A stretch of DNA of 42,548 nt from Porticoccaceae bacterium (GCA_024639885.1 JAHEGD010000006.1:1-42548), one strand, 5' to 3'; positions 1 through 8,232 are shown, counted from the first letter of the stretch. Notes: generated by a model not told the origin, from the letters alone. Translations and numbers: made by a program.

Positions 1-1
1 C

Positions 2-298
2 GCCTTTATCGGCTTTAACATCACCTTCATGCCGCAGCACTTCTTGGGGCTGGCCGGTATGCCGCGTCGCTACGCCGACTACGGTCTGCAGTTTGCCGAC
101 TGGAACATGGTCTCCAGTGTTGGCGCCTTCATGTACGGCGCAGCCCAGCTGCTGTTCCTGTACAACGTGATTGCGACTATCCGCAACGGCAAGCCGGTTA
201 CTGACAACAAAGTGTGGGAAGGAGCCGAAGGGCTCGAGTGGGAAGTGCCGACCCCGGCGCCGTACCACACCTTTGCCACGCCGCCGGTTGTTAAGTAA
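2..298 (+). CDS. ctaD: Cytochrome c oxidase subunit I, C-terminal fragment
   Basis: This is the last 98 codons of the catalytic heme-copper subunit of an aa3-type oxidase, which reduces oxygen to water in the inner membrane. The open frame runs in from the window edge at base 2. The visible residues fit the end of subunit I: an [19 protein letters not shown] motif, the next membrane span around [14 protein letters not shown], and a polar tail with the usual W-E-W-E-like segment ([10 protein letters not shown]). The heme and CuB ligands lie upstream of the window. It is followed 29 bp later by ctaG and then ctaE, the classical cox order, which fixes the identity. Confidence 0.95.
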   Translation, partial: AFIGFNITFMPQHFLGLAGMPRRYADYGLQFADWNMVSSVGAFMYGAAQLLFLYNVIATIRNGKPVTDNKVWEGAEGLEWEVPTPAPYHTFATPPVVK

Positions 299-327
299 GC
301 GTTGTAAATAGGTTTTAGGAGACCGCC

Positions 328-882
328 ATGGCCGCTGCACAGTCACACAAAAAGCTTGTTACCAAGTTGCTTGTTTGGGCAGTGGGCATGTTCGGGTTTG
401 CGCTGTTTGTGATGCCGCCGCTCTACGACCTGTTTTGTGAGATCACCGGCGTCGGTATCCGCGAAGCAGAGCGCTACGAGGCGACACCGGTTGCGGTAGA
501 CACTTCGCGTGAGGTCAGCGTTATTTTTGCCGCGACCAACAACGAAGAGATGCCGTGGCGGTTTGAGCCGATGCAGAGCAAGGTGGTGGTTCACCCCGGT
601 GAGCGCTATGAGGTTAAGTTTTACGCTAAAAACCTCACCGACCGCGATATGATCGGTCAGGCGATCCCCGGCTTGGTGCCATTTTCGGCCGGTGACTTTT
701 TCCACAAAACCGAATGTTTTTGTTTTAACAACCAGCCGCTTGCGGCCGGTGAAGAGGCCGAATTGGCGCTGGTGTTTGTTATCGACCCCGAGCTGCCGCG
801 GAGCATAAAAAGTTTAGTGATGTCCTACACACTGTTCGACATTACGCCGGCGACCGCCGACACGGTCGCGCAATTGCAGTGA
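328..882 (+). CDS. ctaG: Cytochrome c oxidase assembly protein CtaG/Cox11
   Basis: This is a 184-residue copper chaperone that delivers copper to the CuB site of subunit I. It has one N-terminal membrane anchor (about residues 13-33), a conserved Cys at 37, and a periplasmic beta domain carrying the diagnostic C-F-C-F motif at residues 130-133, the Cu(I)-binding cysteines of Cox11. The length is normal for the family. The start follows a GGAGA ribosome-binding site nine bases upstream. It sits between subunits I and III, as in Pseudomonas and many other proteobacteria. Confidence 0.95.
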   Translation: MAAAQSHKKLVTKLLVWAVGMFGFALFVMPPLYDLFCEITGVGIREAERYEATPVAVDTSREVSVIFAATNNEEMPWRFEPMQSKVVVHPGERYEVKFYAKNLTDRDMIGQAIPGLVPFSAGDFFHKTECFCFNNQPLAAGEEAELALVFVIDPELPRSIKSLVMSYTLFDITPATADTVAQLQ

Positions 883-921
883 CAGCGGGCTCGCCCAGTC
901 TGTCCAGAACGGAGAATAACC

Positions 922-1866
922 ATGTCAACTGAAAGCAGTTATTACGTCCCCGAATCGAGCAAGTTGCCGATCTTCACCGCTACCGCAATGGGCTTGTTGT
1001 CTATTGGTGCGGCCCGCTGGGCCGGCGGTATGGGTGGCCCGGCGATCTTCTTCGCCGGCCTCGCGCTGATGGTGGTGGTGATGTATGTCTGGTGGAGCCT
1101 GGTGGTCAAAGAGAACACCCAAGGGCTGGTCAGCCCCCAGCTCAAGCACTCCTACGTGCTGGGTATGCTCTGGTTCATCTTCTCTGAGGTGATGTTTTTT
1201 GCCGCCTTCTTCGGCGCGCTGTTCTACGTGCGGGTATTCACCAACTCGTGGCTTGGCGGCGAAGCGGCCATCGGCCTGTTCGACAACACTCCGACCGGCC
1301 CGGCGGTTGCCAACAGCGAGCTGCTCTACCCCGGTTTTGAGTCTGGCTGGCCGGTAATGATCACCCCCGACCAAGCGGTCAATGGCGACGCGGCGCAGTT
1401 TAAAGGGCCGGATCAAAACATGAGCTTCCCCGGCTGGTCTAACCTGCTGGCCTGGTTGCCACTCTGGAACACCATTATTCTGCTCTCGTCCAGCGTTACC
1501 GTGCACATTGCTCACACCGCACTGAAGAACAACGACCGCACCAAGTTCCTGCGCTGGTTGGGCCTCACCGTTTTCATGGGCGCAATCTTCCTGGTACTTC
1601 AGGTTGAAGAGTACGTCCACGCTTATACCGAGATGGGGCTGACGCTGGAGACCGGTATCTACGGCACCACCTTCTTCATGATGACCGGCTTCCACGGCGC
1701 CCACGTGACAATGGGTACGGTAATGCTGCTGATCGCCTTTATCCGCGGCCTGAAAGGCCATTTCAACAGCGACGACCAGTTCGGCTTTGAAGCGGCATCG
1801 TGGTACTGGCATTTTGTCGACGTGGTTTGGGTCGGCCTGTTCCTGTTTGTTTACGTGCTGGCCTAA
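922..1866 (+). CDS. ctaE: Cytochrome c oxidase subunit III
   Basis: This is a 314-residue integral membrane subunit of the aa3 oxidase. The sequence shows the family features: an early W-W-S-L-V-V-K-E segment, the W-F-I-F-S-E-V-M-F-F-A-A-F-F helix (residues about 83-96), and the C-terminal F-H-G-A-H-V and W-Y-W-H-F-V-D-V-V-W segments. A 50-60 residue insert rich in polar residues (about 110-165) follows the second helices, as in the long proteobacterial form. A GGAGAATAACC Shine-Dalgarno region precedes the ATG. It closes the structural part of the operon: a strong hairpin terminator follows the stop. Confidence 0.95.
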   Translation: MSTESSYYVPESSKLPIFTATAMGLLSIGAARWAGGMGGPAIFFAGLALMVVVMYVWWSLVVKENTQGLVSPQLKHSYVLGMLWFIFSEVMFFAAFFGALFYVRVFTNSWLGGEAAIGLFDNTPTGPAVANSELLYPGFESGWPVMITPDQAVNGDAAQFKGPDQNMSFPGWSNLLAWLPLWNTIILLSSSVTVHIAHTALKNNDRTKFLRWLGLTVFMGAIFLVLQVEEYVHAYTEMGLTLETGIYGTTFFMMTGFHGAHVTMGTVMLLIAFIRGLKGHFNSDDQFGFEAASWYWHFVDVVWVGLFLFVYVLA

Positions 1867-1877
1867 CTGCCGGCGAT

Positions 1878-1911
1878 AAAAAAAGCCGAGCATCGCTGCT
1901 CGGCTTTTTTT
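1878..1911. terminator. Bidirectional intrinsic terminator after ctaE
   Basis: A near-perfect inverted repeat (AAAAAAGCCGAGCA, loop TCGC, TGCTCGGCTTTTTT) has a T-run on both strands. It ends the cox transcript and probably also the convergent DUF2909 gene whose stop lies 15 bp beyond. Confidence 0.9.
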
Positions 1912-1925
1912 GCTTGGGCGGCGGG

Positions 1926-2174
1926 TTAACGGCTAACCGGGGCCGTGTTCTCGGGGTGAAGTTGGCGGTCCCACGGGGCGGTGCTGGCGAGCTGGCCGGT
2001 GGCCACACCGTAGGCGATGGTGGCGAGTAGCAGGGCGGCCAGCACGATCCGCGTGCCGAGCGCGTAAAGCAGCCGCTTGCGGCGGTTGCCGAGGTCTTTA
2101 ACCAAAAAGTTGAGGCCGGTAAACAGGCTCGCGACCACAGCGACAAACAGCACGACGATGACGACTTTTAGCAC
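1926..2174 (-). CDS. DUF2909 twin-transmembrane protein
   Basis: This is an 82-residue protein with two predicted membrane helices (about residues 2-21 and 42-62) joined by a basic loop containing N-R-R-K-R. It resembles the small DUF2909 proteins found in reverse orientation between ctaE and SURF1 in Pseudomonas-type cox clusters. I chose the GTG at 2174, giving M-L-K-V-V-I-V-V, because a CGGAGT ribosome-binding site lies six bases upstream and family members start at this Leu-Lys. An earlier start would place polar residues before the first helix. Function is unknown; its position suggests a link to oxidase assembly, but this is inference only. Confidence 0.75.
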   Translation of the reverse strand: MLKVVIVVLFVAVVASLFTGLNFLVKDLGNRRKRLLYALGTRIVLAALLLATIAYGVATGQLASTAPWDRQLHPENTAPVSR

Positions 2175-2228
2175 ACTAAGACTCCGCAGTTGAGTGGGCC
2201 ACACGGCCGCCAGAGGATTTAACCACAG

Positions 2229-3011
2229 ATGAGCAAAGCGACCAATGGCAGCGTTGCGTTTGCCTGGCAGCCGAGCCGGGTAGGGGTCTTTTTGTCGCTG
2301 CTATTTCTGCCGCTGCTACTCTGGCTCGGCTTCTGGCAGCTGGACCGCGCCGATCAGAAGCGATTGATTTTGGCGACTTATCAAGCCAACCAAGCGGCCG
2401 CCTCGGTGGCGCTGGGCGAGCTCGACGGCGCCGACGCCCAATACCGCCGTGTCCGTGTCCGCGGCCGTTACCTGCCGACACCGCAGCTGGTGATCGACAA
2501 CCGGGTCCGTCACGGCCGCCCCGGCTATGAGATCGCCCAGTTGTTTGCCCCCAGCGACGGCACTCCGCCACTGCTGGTCAACCGCGGCTGGGTGGCGGCC
2601 GATCTCGATCGCCGCACACTGCCAGTACTGCCGGCACCTACCGGCGAGCAGACGGTTGAAGGGTCGCTCTACCGGCGGTTGCCAGGCGGGCTGCAGCTAG
2701 ATGACCGTGTGGCTGCGCCGCTCGCAGACCGCCAGCGGGTTGGCTGGCTCGATGTACCGCGCCTCGCCGGCTGGTTGGCGCGGCCGCTCTACCCCTACCA
2801 GTTGCGCCTAGAGCGCGGCGCCCCGGGCGCGCTGGAGGTAGGCTGGCCGGTGGTGGCGATCTATCCGCAGAAACATACCGGCTACGCAGTGCAGTGGTTT
2901 ATCATGGCCGCAGTATTGGTCCTGTTAACCGTGTTAGCCAACAGTAACTTAGCCGCGTGGCTGCGCGCCCAGCGAACAAAAACGACAGAGAGAGACCATG
3001 ACAACAGCTAA
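2229..3011 (+). CDS. SURF1 family cytochrome oxidase biogenesis protein
   Basis: This 260-residue inner membrane protein belongs to the SURF1/Shy1 family, which assists heme a insertion or stability of subunit I. It shows the typical plan: an N-terminal helix (about 19-36) ending in the conserved G-F-W-Q-L-D-R-A-x-x-K-R motif, a periplasmic domain with V-N-R-G-W-V, and a C-terminal helix containing the conserved Y-A-V-Q-W-F segment. It overlaps the next gene by 14 bp (ATG at 2998), indicating translational coupling. It begins a transcription unit separate from the structural genes, since a terminator and an opposing gene lie between. Confidence 0.9.
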   Translation: MSKATNGSVAFAWQPSRVGVFLSLLFLPLLLWLGFWQLDRADQKRLILATYQANQAAASVALGELDGADAQYRRVRVRGRYLPTPQLVIDNRVRHGRPGYEIAQLFAPSDGTPPLLVNRGWVAADLDRRTLPVLPAPTGEQTVEGSLYRRLPGGLQLDDRVAAPLADRQRVGWLDVPRLAGWLARPLYPYQLRLERGAPGALEVGWPVVAIYPQKHTGYAVQWFIMAAVLVLLTVLANSNLAAWLRAQRTKTTERDHDNS

Positions 3012-3609
3012 CCAACCGGCGGGTTCAGGTATGAAAATTCAAATTATTATTATGTTGGCGATGGTCATCGGCGCCACCGTGCTCGGCACCGTGATGCTGC
3101 CTGAAGACGAGGCCGAACGGGCCGAGCTGATGGCCCTACTGGGCACGACCAACCAAGGCGCGCTGGTGACACCTACCGTCAACCTGGTCGCCTTGCTGCC
3201 GACCGGTGAGAATACCAGCGACGACATCGACGGCCACTACCGCGCGGTGCTGCTGGCCGACGGCGACTGCGACAGCGGCTGCCAGGCGATGATCGACGAC
3301 ACCCGCGCAGTGGCGATCCGGCTCGGCCGCGATGCCAAGCGCTTCGATCGCGTGCTGCTGCAGAGCGGGCTCAGTGCCGCCCGGCTAGAGGAGCTCGCCG
3401 CCGCCAACCCCGATCTGACCATCGGCGAGCTCGACAGCGCTGCGCTGACTGCGCTACTGGCCGACACCCATTCACCGCGCAACGGCGAAAACCGCTACTA
3501 CCTGATCAATCCGGTTGGCGATGCGGTGCTCTATTACGACGAGAGCAACACCGGCAGCGAGCTGCTGGAGGACCTCAAACACCTTCTAAAATACTCACCG
3601 AGCCGCTAG
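2998..3609 (+). CDS. Membrane-anchored cox-cluster protein, thioredoxin-like
   Basis: This is a 203-residue protein with one N-terminal helix (about residues 13-31) and a soluble domain. The soluble part contains a C-D-S-G-C pair (D-G-D-C-D-S-G-C, about residues 92-96) and a Y-Y-L-I-N-P-V-G-D stretch close to the end, the pattern of a degenerate SCO/thioredoxin-like fold. It occupies the slot held in Pseudomonas by the conserved protein between SURF1 and ctaA (PA0111 type). No specific function is established. The two cysteines would allow a metal or thiol role, which is inference. The gene overlaps the SURF1 gene and is followed 10 bp later by ctaB. Confidence 0.75.
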   Translation: MTTANQPAGSGMKIQIIIMLAMVIGATVLGTVMLPEDEAERAELMALLGTTNQGALVTPTVNLVALLPTGENTSDDIDGHYRAVLLADGDCDSGCQAMIDDTRAVAIRLGRDAKRFDRVLLQSGLSAARLEELAAANPDLTIGELDSAALTALLADTHSPRNGENRYYLINPVGDAVLYYDESNTGSELLEDLKHLLKYSPSR

Positions 3610-3619
3610 GAGCGCCGCC

Positions 3620-4537
3620 ATGACCTCCACCTCCCCGGCCGTCGAGCCGCTCAAGTGGCAAGACTTTTACGAGCTGTGTAAGCCCAATGTGGTGCTGCTG
3701 ATGCTGCTCACTTCCGCGATTGGCATGCTGCTGTCGACCAGCGACGGCGTCCCACTGGCGATCCTCTTTTGGGGCAACCTCGGCATAGCGCTGTGCGCCG
3801 GTGCCGCCGCCGCCGTCAACCACGTCGTCGATCGCGGCATCGACAACAAGATGGCGCGCACGCTCAACCGCCCGGTTGCCACCGGACGGGTCAGCCCTGC
3901 CCAAGCGGTCGCCTTTGCGGCGGTGATCGGCGGCCTCGGCATGGTGATTCTGCTGCTCTTCACCAATGCGCTGACCGCGTGGTTAACGCTTGCCTCGCTG
4001 CTCGGTTATGCGCTGGTCTACACCATGTTTTTAAAGCGTGCGACCCCGCAAAATATCGTCATCGGCGGGCTCGCCGGGGCGGCGCCACCGCTGCTCGGCT
4101 GGACTGCCGTGACCGGCGAGATCCACCACGACGCGCTGTTGCTGGCATTGATTATCTTTGTCTGGACGCCGCCGCACTTCTGGGCGCTGGCAGTACACCG
4201 CAAAGAGGAGTATGCCAAAGCTGACATTCCGATGCTGCCGGTCACCCACGGTGAGCACTACACCAACATCAACATTGTGCTCTACACGCTGATGTTGATT
4301 GTGGTCACGATCATGCCCTACCTGACCGGTATGTTTGGCTGGCTCTACTTGACCGGCGCGCTGCTGCTGGGCGGCGGCTTTCTATTTTGGGCGGTCACCA
4401 TGCTGCTCGGCCGTGGCCAAGAGAGCGGCATGAAGACCTTTAAGTACTCGATTGTCTACCTGATGGCCCTGTTTGTGGCGATGTTGCTAGACCATTATTT
4501 AATCGCTAAAACCCATATTTTGATTGTTGGAGGTTGA
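3620..4537 (+). CDS. ctaB: Protoheme IX farnesyltransferase (heme O synthase)
   Basis: This is a 305-residue polytopic membrane prenyltransferase of the UbiA superfamily that adds a farnesyl group to heme b to make heme O. The first aspartate-rich motif, N-x-x-x-D-x-x-x-D (N67, D71, D75, followed by R-T-L-N-R-P), is intact. The later loop W-T-P-P-H-F-W-A-L-A and the A-D-I-P-M-L-P-V signature are also present. A GGAG ribosome-binding site precedes the ATG. The next enzyme of the pathway, heme A synthase (ctaA/COX15), normally lies just upstream but is absent here. The SCO gene follows without a gap. Confidence 0.95.
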   Translation: MTSTSPAVEPLKWQDFYELCKPNVVLLMLLTSAIGMLLSTSDGVPLAILFWGNLGIALCAGAAAAVNHVVDRGIDNKMARTLNRPVATGRVSPAQAVAFAAVIGGLGMVILLLFTNALTAWLTLASLLGYALVYTMFLKRATPQNIVIGGLAGAAPPLLGWTAVTGEIHHDALLLALIIFVWTPPHFWALAVHRKEEYAKADIPMLPVTHGEHYTNINIVLYTLMLIVVTIMPYLTGMFGWLYLTGALLLGGGFLFWAVTMLLGRGQESGMKTFKYSIVYLMALFVAMLLDHYLIAKTHILIVGG

Positions 4538-4538
4538 T

Positions 4539-5198
4539 ATGAGCACACCCCAAAGCCGCGGTATTCAGCGCACAGTCATCATTGTTGTCGCCGCCATTAT
4601 CGTCATGGTGCTCGGCTTTATCTGGCGGATTAACCAGCCGATCGTGATGCTCGACCGCGAACTGCGCGCCAACGGCGCAATCGTCTTTGAGGCCCCCCGG
4701 CAGTTTAGCGAGGTGGCGCTAACCGACCACCGCGGCGAGCCGTTTGACGACGGTGACCTCGAGGGTATCTGGACGATCGCGTTTTTCGGTTTCACCAACT
4801 GCCCCGACATCTGCCCGGCCACCATGGGGGTGTTGCGCGACATGTACAGCAAGCTGCGCGAGCGCGAGCGCGAGCGCATTCAAATCGTGCTGGTCACGCT
4901 CGACCCGGCCCGCGACAGTGCCGCACTGCTGGCCGATTACGTGCCCTATTTTCACCAGGATTTCATCGGCGTGACCGGTTCAGAGCCGCGCATCAAGCGC
5001 TGGTCGGCAGAGCTCAATATCGCCTACGGCCAAGTGCCGCTCGGCGACAGCGACTACACCATCGACCACAGCACCCAACTGGTGTTGATCAACCCGCGCG
5101 GCGATTACCACGGTTTCTTTAAGGCGCCCCACAACGAGATGATGCTGCGCAAAACTTGGCGCTCGATCGACGCCACCTTCGACGCCTGGCCGGAGTAA
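4539..5198 (+). CDS. SCO1/SenC family copper chaperone
   Basis: This is a 219-residue membrane-anchored thioredoxin-fold protein that inserts copper into the CuA site of subunit II. One helix (about 11-28) precedes the soluble domain. The copper ligands are visible: C88 and C92 in N-C-P-D-I-C-P and H177 in D-H-S-T-Q. The start at 4539 is preferred over an upstream in-frame TTG because GGAGG lies five bases before it; it comes one base after the ctaB stop. A short Arg-Glu repeat (about residues 107-113, from an imperfect GCGCGA repeat) sits on the first surface helix. It ends the cox cluster and converges with znuB. Confidence 0.93.
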   Translation: MSTPQSRGIQRTVIIVVAAIIVMVLGFIWRINQPIVMLDRELRANGAIVFEAPRQFSEVALTDHRGEPFDDGDLEGIWTIAFFGFTNCPDICPATMGVLRDMYSKLRERERERIQIVLVTLDPARDSAALLADYVPYFHQDFIGVTGSEPRIKRWSAELNIAYGQVPLGDSDYTIDHSTQLVLINPRGDYHGFFKAPHNEMMLRKTWRSIDATFDAWPE

Positions 5199-5202
5199 CC
5201 GG

Positions 5203-5985
5203 CTAGCTGCGGCGCAGCGCGGTCGCCACCACAAACAGCGCGCTGGCGACCACCACCACCGACGGCCCGACCGGGGTGTCGGCCTGCCAGGCCATCGCGG
5301 TACCGCCGATCACGCTCAGACAAGCTAGCAGGCTTGCCCACAGCGCCATCTGCTCCGGGGTGGTGCTCAGCCGCCGCGCGGCGGCGGCGGGGATGATCAA
5401 TAGCGCGGTTATCAGCATCACCCCGACAATCTTCATCGCGATCGCGATCAGCAGCGCGGTGGCCACCATCAGGGCGCTGCGCACCGCTGTCACCGCGGTG
5501 CCCTCAACGGCGGCCAGCTCGGCGTTCAGTGTGATGTTGATAAGCGGTCGCCAGAGCAGCGCTAGCAGGGCTAGGATCACCACCGCCACGCCGACGATCA
5601 GCCACAGCTCGGCGCGGGTGATCGCCAGCAGATCGCCAAACAGCAGCGCCATCAGGTCGACCCGCAGCTCGCCGATCAGCGCGACCAGCACCAGCCCGGC
5701 GGCCAGTGCCGAGTGCGATAAAATCCCCAGCAAAGTATCCAGCGGCAGCCCGCCGCGCTGCTCCAGCCAGACCAGCAGCAGTGCGATCGCCAGTGGCACC
5801 AGCGCGGTCGCTACACTCAGGTTGAGCGAGAAAAAGACGCTCAGCGCCACCCCGAGCAGTGCCGAGTGGGCCAGCGTATCGCCAAAGTAGGCCATCCGCC
5901 GCCAGACCACGAAGCAGCCGAGCGGGCCGGCTACCAGCGCCACTGCCAGCCCGCCGCCGAGCGCAGTCGCCAGTAGCTCAAACAC
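5203..5985 (-). CDS. znuB: Zinc ABC transporter permease ZnuB
   Basis: This is an about 260-residue membrane permease of the ABC-3 metal family that carries zinc through the inner membrane. The conserved G-P-L-G-C-F-V-V-W-R-R-M-A-Y-F-G-D-T-L-A-H segment near the N-terminus, the D-T-L-L-G-I motif and the R-V-D-L-M-A-L-L-F-G-D-L-L segment match ZnuB. I prefer the GTG at 5985 (M-F-E-L-L-A-T), because this aligns with known N-termini and has GGAG nine bases upstream. An in-frame ATG at 6009 adds eight residues but lacks a ribosome-binding site. It is downstream of znuC in a zur-znuC-znuB operon. Confidence 0.93.
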   Translation of the reverse strand: MFELLATALGGGLAVALVAGPLGCFVVWRRMAYFGDTLAHSALLGVALSVFFSLNLSVATALVPLAIALLLVWLEQRGGLPLDTLLGILSHSALAAGLVLVALIGELRVDLMALLFGDLLAITRAELWLIVGVAVVILALLALLWRPLINITLNAELAAVEGTAVTAVRSALMVATALLIAIAMKIVGVMLITALLIIPAAAARRLSTTPEQMALWASLLACLSVIGGTAMAWQADTPVGPSVVVVASALFVVATALRRS

Positions 5986-6038
5986 CGCTGGACACTCCGA
6001 TAGGCGCATCGAAGTGAGCGCCCACTTTTGATTTCATA

Positions 6039-6755
6039 TCAGTCATGCTGGCACTCGTCGCCGTGGCTGTGGTCGTGGTGGTGGTTGTAGATCGCCGTTG
6101 CCGGGCCAAAAATACCTAAGTAAGAGGGGTCGCTGCGAACCTGCTCGGGCATCCCCTGGCAGCAGATGTGGCCGTTCAGACAGATCACTTGGTGGCTGGC
6201 CGACATCACTACATGAAGGTCGTGGGAGACCATTAACACGGCGCAGTTGAGCTCGGCGACCAGCTCGTCGATCAACCGGTAGAGCGAGCTTTGGCCGGCG
6301 ATGTCGAGCCCCTGCACCGGCTCGTCGAGCACCAGCAGCTCCGGGCGGTGGACGATGGCGCGCGCCAGCATCGCCCGCTGCAGCTGGCCGCCCGAGAGCT
6401 GGTGGAGCGGTTGTTGGTGAATCTCATCGGCCAGCCCGACTCGCGCAAGCGTGGCGCGGCAGTGCGCGCTATCGCGGTGGGCGAGGGTCATAAAGCGCAG
6501 CAGTGAGAGCGGCAGGGTCTGGTCGATATGCAGCCGCTGCGGCATGTAGCCGATGCTGTTGGCGCGACTGACGCGCTCGCCGCGATCGGGCTTGAGCAGG
6601 CCCAGTATCACCCGTACCAGCGTCGATTTACCGGCCCCGTTGGGGCCGATCAGGGTGGTGATGGCACCGCGCTCAAGCTGCAGGGTGATCTCATCGAGCA
6701 CCAGCTGACCGCCGAACGCTTTGCTGACCCCGCGCAGCTCAACCAGCGCGTTCAT
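6039..6755 (-). CDS. znuC: Zinc ABC transporter ATP-binding protein ZnuC
   Basis: This is a 238-residue cytoplasmic ATPase. Walker A is G-P-N-G-A-G-K-S-T, the ABC signature is L-S-G-G-Q-L-Q-R, and Walker B is E-L-L-V-L-D-E-P, followed by the H-loop V-S-H-D-L-H. The C-terminus is histidine-rich (N-H-H-H-D-H-S-H-G-D-E-C-Q-H), as is common for zinc importers. The chosen ATG at 6755 overlaps the zur stop codon in an ATGA arrangement, so the two are translationally coupled; the frame is open further upstream, but that stretch lies inside zur. Confidence 0.94.
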   Translation of the reverse strand: MNALVELRGVSKAFGGQLVLDEITLQLERGAITTLIGPNGAGKSTLVRVILGLLKPDRGERVSRANSIGYMPQRLHIDQTLPLSLLRFMTLAHRDSAHCRATLARVGLADEIHQQPLHQLSGGQLQRAMLARAIVHRPELLVLDEPVQGLDIAGQSSLYRLIDELVAELNCAVLMVSHDLHVVMSASHQVICLNGHICCQGMPEQVRSDPSYLGIFGPATAIYNHHHDHSHGDECQHD

Positions 6756-7264
6756 CGCATCCGCACCGCGTTGTTGGCGGCCAGCTCGCGGCACTGCGCA
6801 CAGCGGCCGTAGAGCTCTAGCGACTGGGTGTCGAGAGCAAAATCGGCGCGTCGCGCGGTCTGCTCGAGCAGCTGATTGACATGGCTGTGGCTGACCTCGG
6901 CGGCGTTGCCGCACTCGCTGCAGATCAGAAACATATCCGAGTGGTCGCTGTCCGGGAACGGGCAGCCGATATAGGCGTTGAGCGAGGCGATGCGGTGGAT
7001 CAGCCCCAACTCAAGAAAGAACTCGAGCGCCCGATAGACGGTTGGCGCAGCCACCGGCTTGGCGTTGATCTGCGACAGCTGCTCCTGTAGCTGATAGGCA
7101 CCGAGCGGCCGGTGGCTCTGCCAGAGCAGCCGCAACACCGCTTCGCGCAGCGGCGTCAGCCGCGCGCGGCGCTCGCTGCACAGGGTGCGGGCGCGGCTCA
7201 GCGCGCTGTTGACACAGCGGCGGTGGTCGTGGGGGCGGTGGACCGCCTTGGCATTGGTGAGCAT
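6752..7264 (-). CDS. zur: Zinc uptake regulator Zur (Fur family)
   Basis: This is a 170-residue zinc-sensing repressor. The winged-helix DNA-binding part (about residues 28-95) includes the L-T-P-L-R-E-A-V-L-R-L-L-W and A-P-T-V-Y-R-A-L-E-F-F motifs of the family. The dimerisation domain carries two cysteine pairs, C115/C118 and C155/C158, which form the structural zinc site, and a histidine cluster (H-S-H-V-N) for regulatory zinc. It heads the zur-znuC-znuB operon and is divergent from znuA. Neighbouring zinc transport genes on both sides favour Zur over Fur. Confidence 0.94.
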   Translation of the reverse strand: MLTNAKAVHRPHDHRRCVNSALSRARTLCSERRARLTPLREAVLRLLWQSHRPLGAYQLQEQLSQINAKPVAAPTVYRALEFFLELGLIHRIASLNAYIGCPFPDSDHSDMFLICSECGNAAEVSHSHVNQLLEQTARRADFALDTQSLELYGRCAQCRELAANNAVRMR

Positions 7265-7298
7265 CGGCTACCTCGTCGGGCTATCTCGCCACAGAGCC

Positions 7299-7316
7299 GC
7301 AATGATATACTGTTGC
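7299..7316. promoter_or_regulatory. Zur-type operator between zur and znuA
   Basis: The 18-bp site GCAATGATATACTGTTGC is symmetric at 12 of 18 positions (GCAA-N3-TATA-N3-TTGC). It resembles the AT-centred palindromes bound by gammaproteobacterial Zur. It lies 22 bp before the znuA ATG and 34 bp from the zur start. A TATACT hexamer within it could be the znuA -10 element, so binding would block both divergent promoters. Confidence 0.65.
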
Positions 7317-7338
7317 AAAACAACCCGCACCTCTGCCT

Positions 7339-8232
7339 ATGAACCTTTTTGCCCCATTCTGCCGGCGCTGGCTCTGCGCTCTGCTGCTGTTGGCGATGCC
7401 GCTGGCGGCCGCCGAGCGGCTGCAGCTGGTCACCACCGTCAAGCCGTTGGCGTTGATCGCCGCCCAGGCGCTCGGCGACCGCGCCGAGGTCAGCTGGCTT
7501 TACGCAGCCAGCCAATCGCCCCACCAGCAGCCGCTGCGGCCGTCGATGTTGCGGCAGCTGGCCGGTGCCGATCTGGTGGTCTGGGTCGGCCCGAGTTTGG
7601 AGGGGGCGCTCGCCGCCACCCTGCGCGAGCGGCCCGCACAGAGCGTAATCAGCTTTGCCGAGCTGATCGCCGGGCCGGCTGCCATTGAGCGCGACTCTGG
7701 CGGTGATGGCCACAATCACAGCCACGATCGGGGCCACGACCACGACCAGCGCGGCGATCATACGATAGACCCGCACCTGTGGCTGCAGCCGGCCTACGCC
7801 GAGCGGTTGGCGGCGGCACTGCGTCAGCGGCTCGGTCTGCCGCCGCGGCCGCTGCTCAGCGCCGCTCAGCTCGGCGAATGGCAGCACCGGCTCGGCGCGC
7901 TGCAAAACCGCGCGCTGCTGATGCCGCACCGCTCGCTCGACTACCTCACCGACTTTTTTGGCCTGCGCCCGGCAGAGGCACTGGCCTCGGCGGCCGGCGT
8001 CGATGGCGGCCTGCGCCACCAGCTCAGCACCCTCGGTGCCGCGCGCTACCGCTGCCTGTTGGCCGAGCGCAGCGAGCCCGATCGCCGTCTGCAGCGGTTC
8101 GCCGAACAGCTCGGCCGGCCGCTCTACAGCACCGATAGCTTGGGCGCCGCTATCGCCCCCGGCGACAGAGGCTATAGCGCGCTGATCGACAGCTTGGTGG
8201 CCGATTTAGAGCGCTGCCTGAGCGCTCGGTAG
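7339..8232 (+). CDS. znuA: Zinc ABC transporter substrate-binding protein ZnuA
   Basis: This is a 297-residue periplasmic zinc-binding protein with a signal peptide (about residues 1-25, ending P-L-A-A-A). It has the T-V-K-P-L-A-L-I-A N-terminal motif, the conserved H in S-P-H-Q-Q-P-L-R-P, a His/Asp-rich acidic loop (about residues 124-145, H-N-H-S-H-D-R-G-H-D-H-D), then D-P-H-L-W-L and a later H-R-S-L-D-Y. The histidine loop and the flanking zur-znuCB operon point to zinc rather than manganese. It is transcribed alone from the shared control region. Confidence 0.94.
   Translation: MNLFAPFCRRWLCALLLLAMPLAAAERLQLVTTVKPLALIAAQALGDRAEVSWLYAASQSPHQQPLRPSMLRQLAGADLVVWVGPSLEGALAATLRERPAQSVISFAELIAGPAAIERDSGGDGHNHSHDRGHDHDQRGDHTIDPHLWLQPAYAERLAAALRQRLGLPPRPLLSAAQLGEWQHRLGALQNRALLMPHRSLDYLTDFFGLRPAEALASAAGVDGGLRHQLSTLGAARYRCLLAERSEPDRRLQRFAEQLGRPLYSTDSLGAAIAPGDRGYSALIDSLVADLERCLSAR

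Noticed and set aside
925-1893. Long minus-strand frame opposite ctaE
   Set aside because: It mirrors a strongly conserved subunit III gene in GC-rich DNA, and its translation is His/Gln-rich without motifs.
4857-4880. GCGCGA hexamer repeat in the SCO gene as a regulatory or phase-variable repeat
   Set aside because: It is only about three to four imperfect units, in frame, coding for a plausible surface Arg-Glu helix.
7198-8019. Long minus-strand frame opposite znuA
   Set aside because: Shadow of znuA; low-complexity Arg/Gln-rich translation running into zur.
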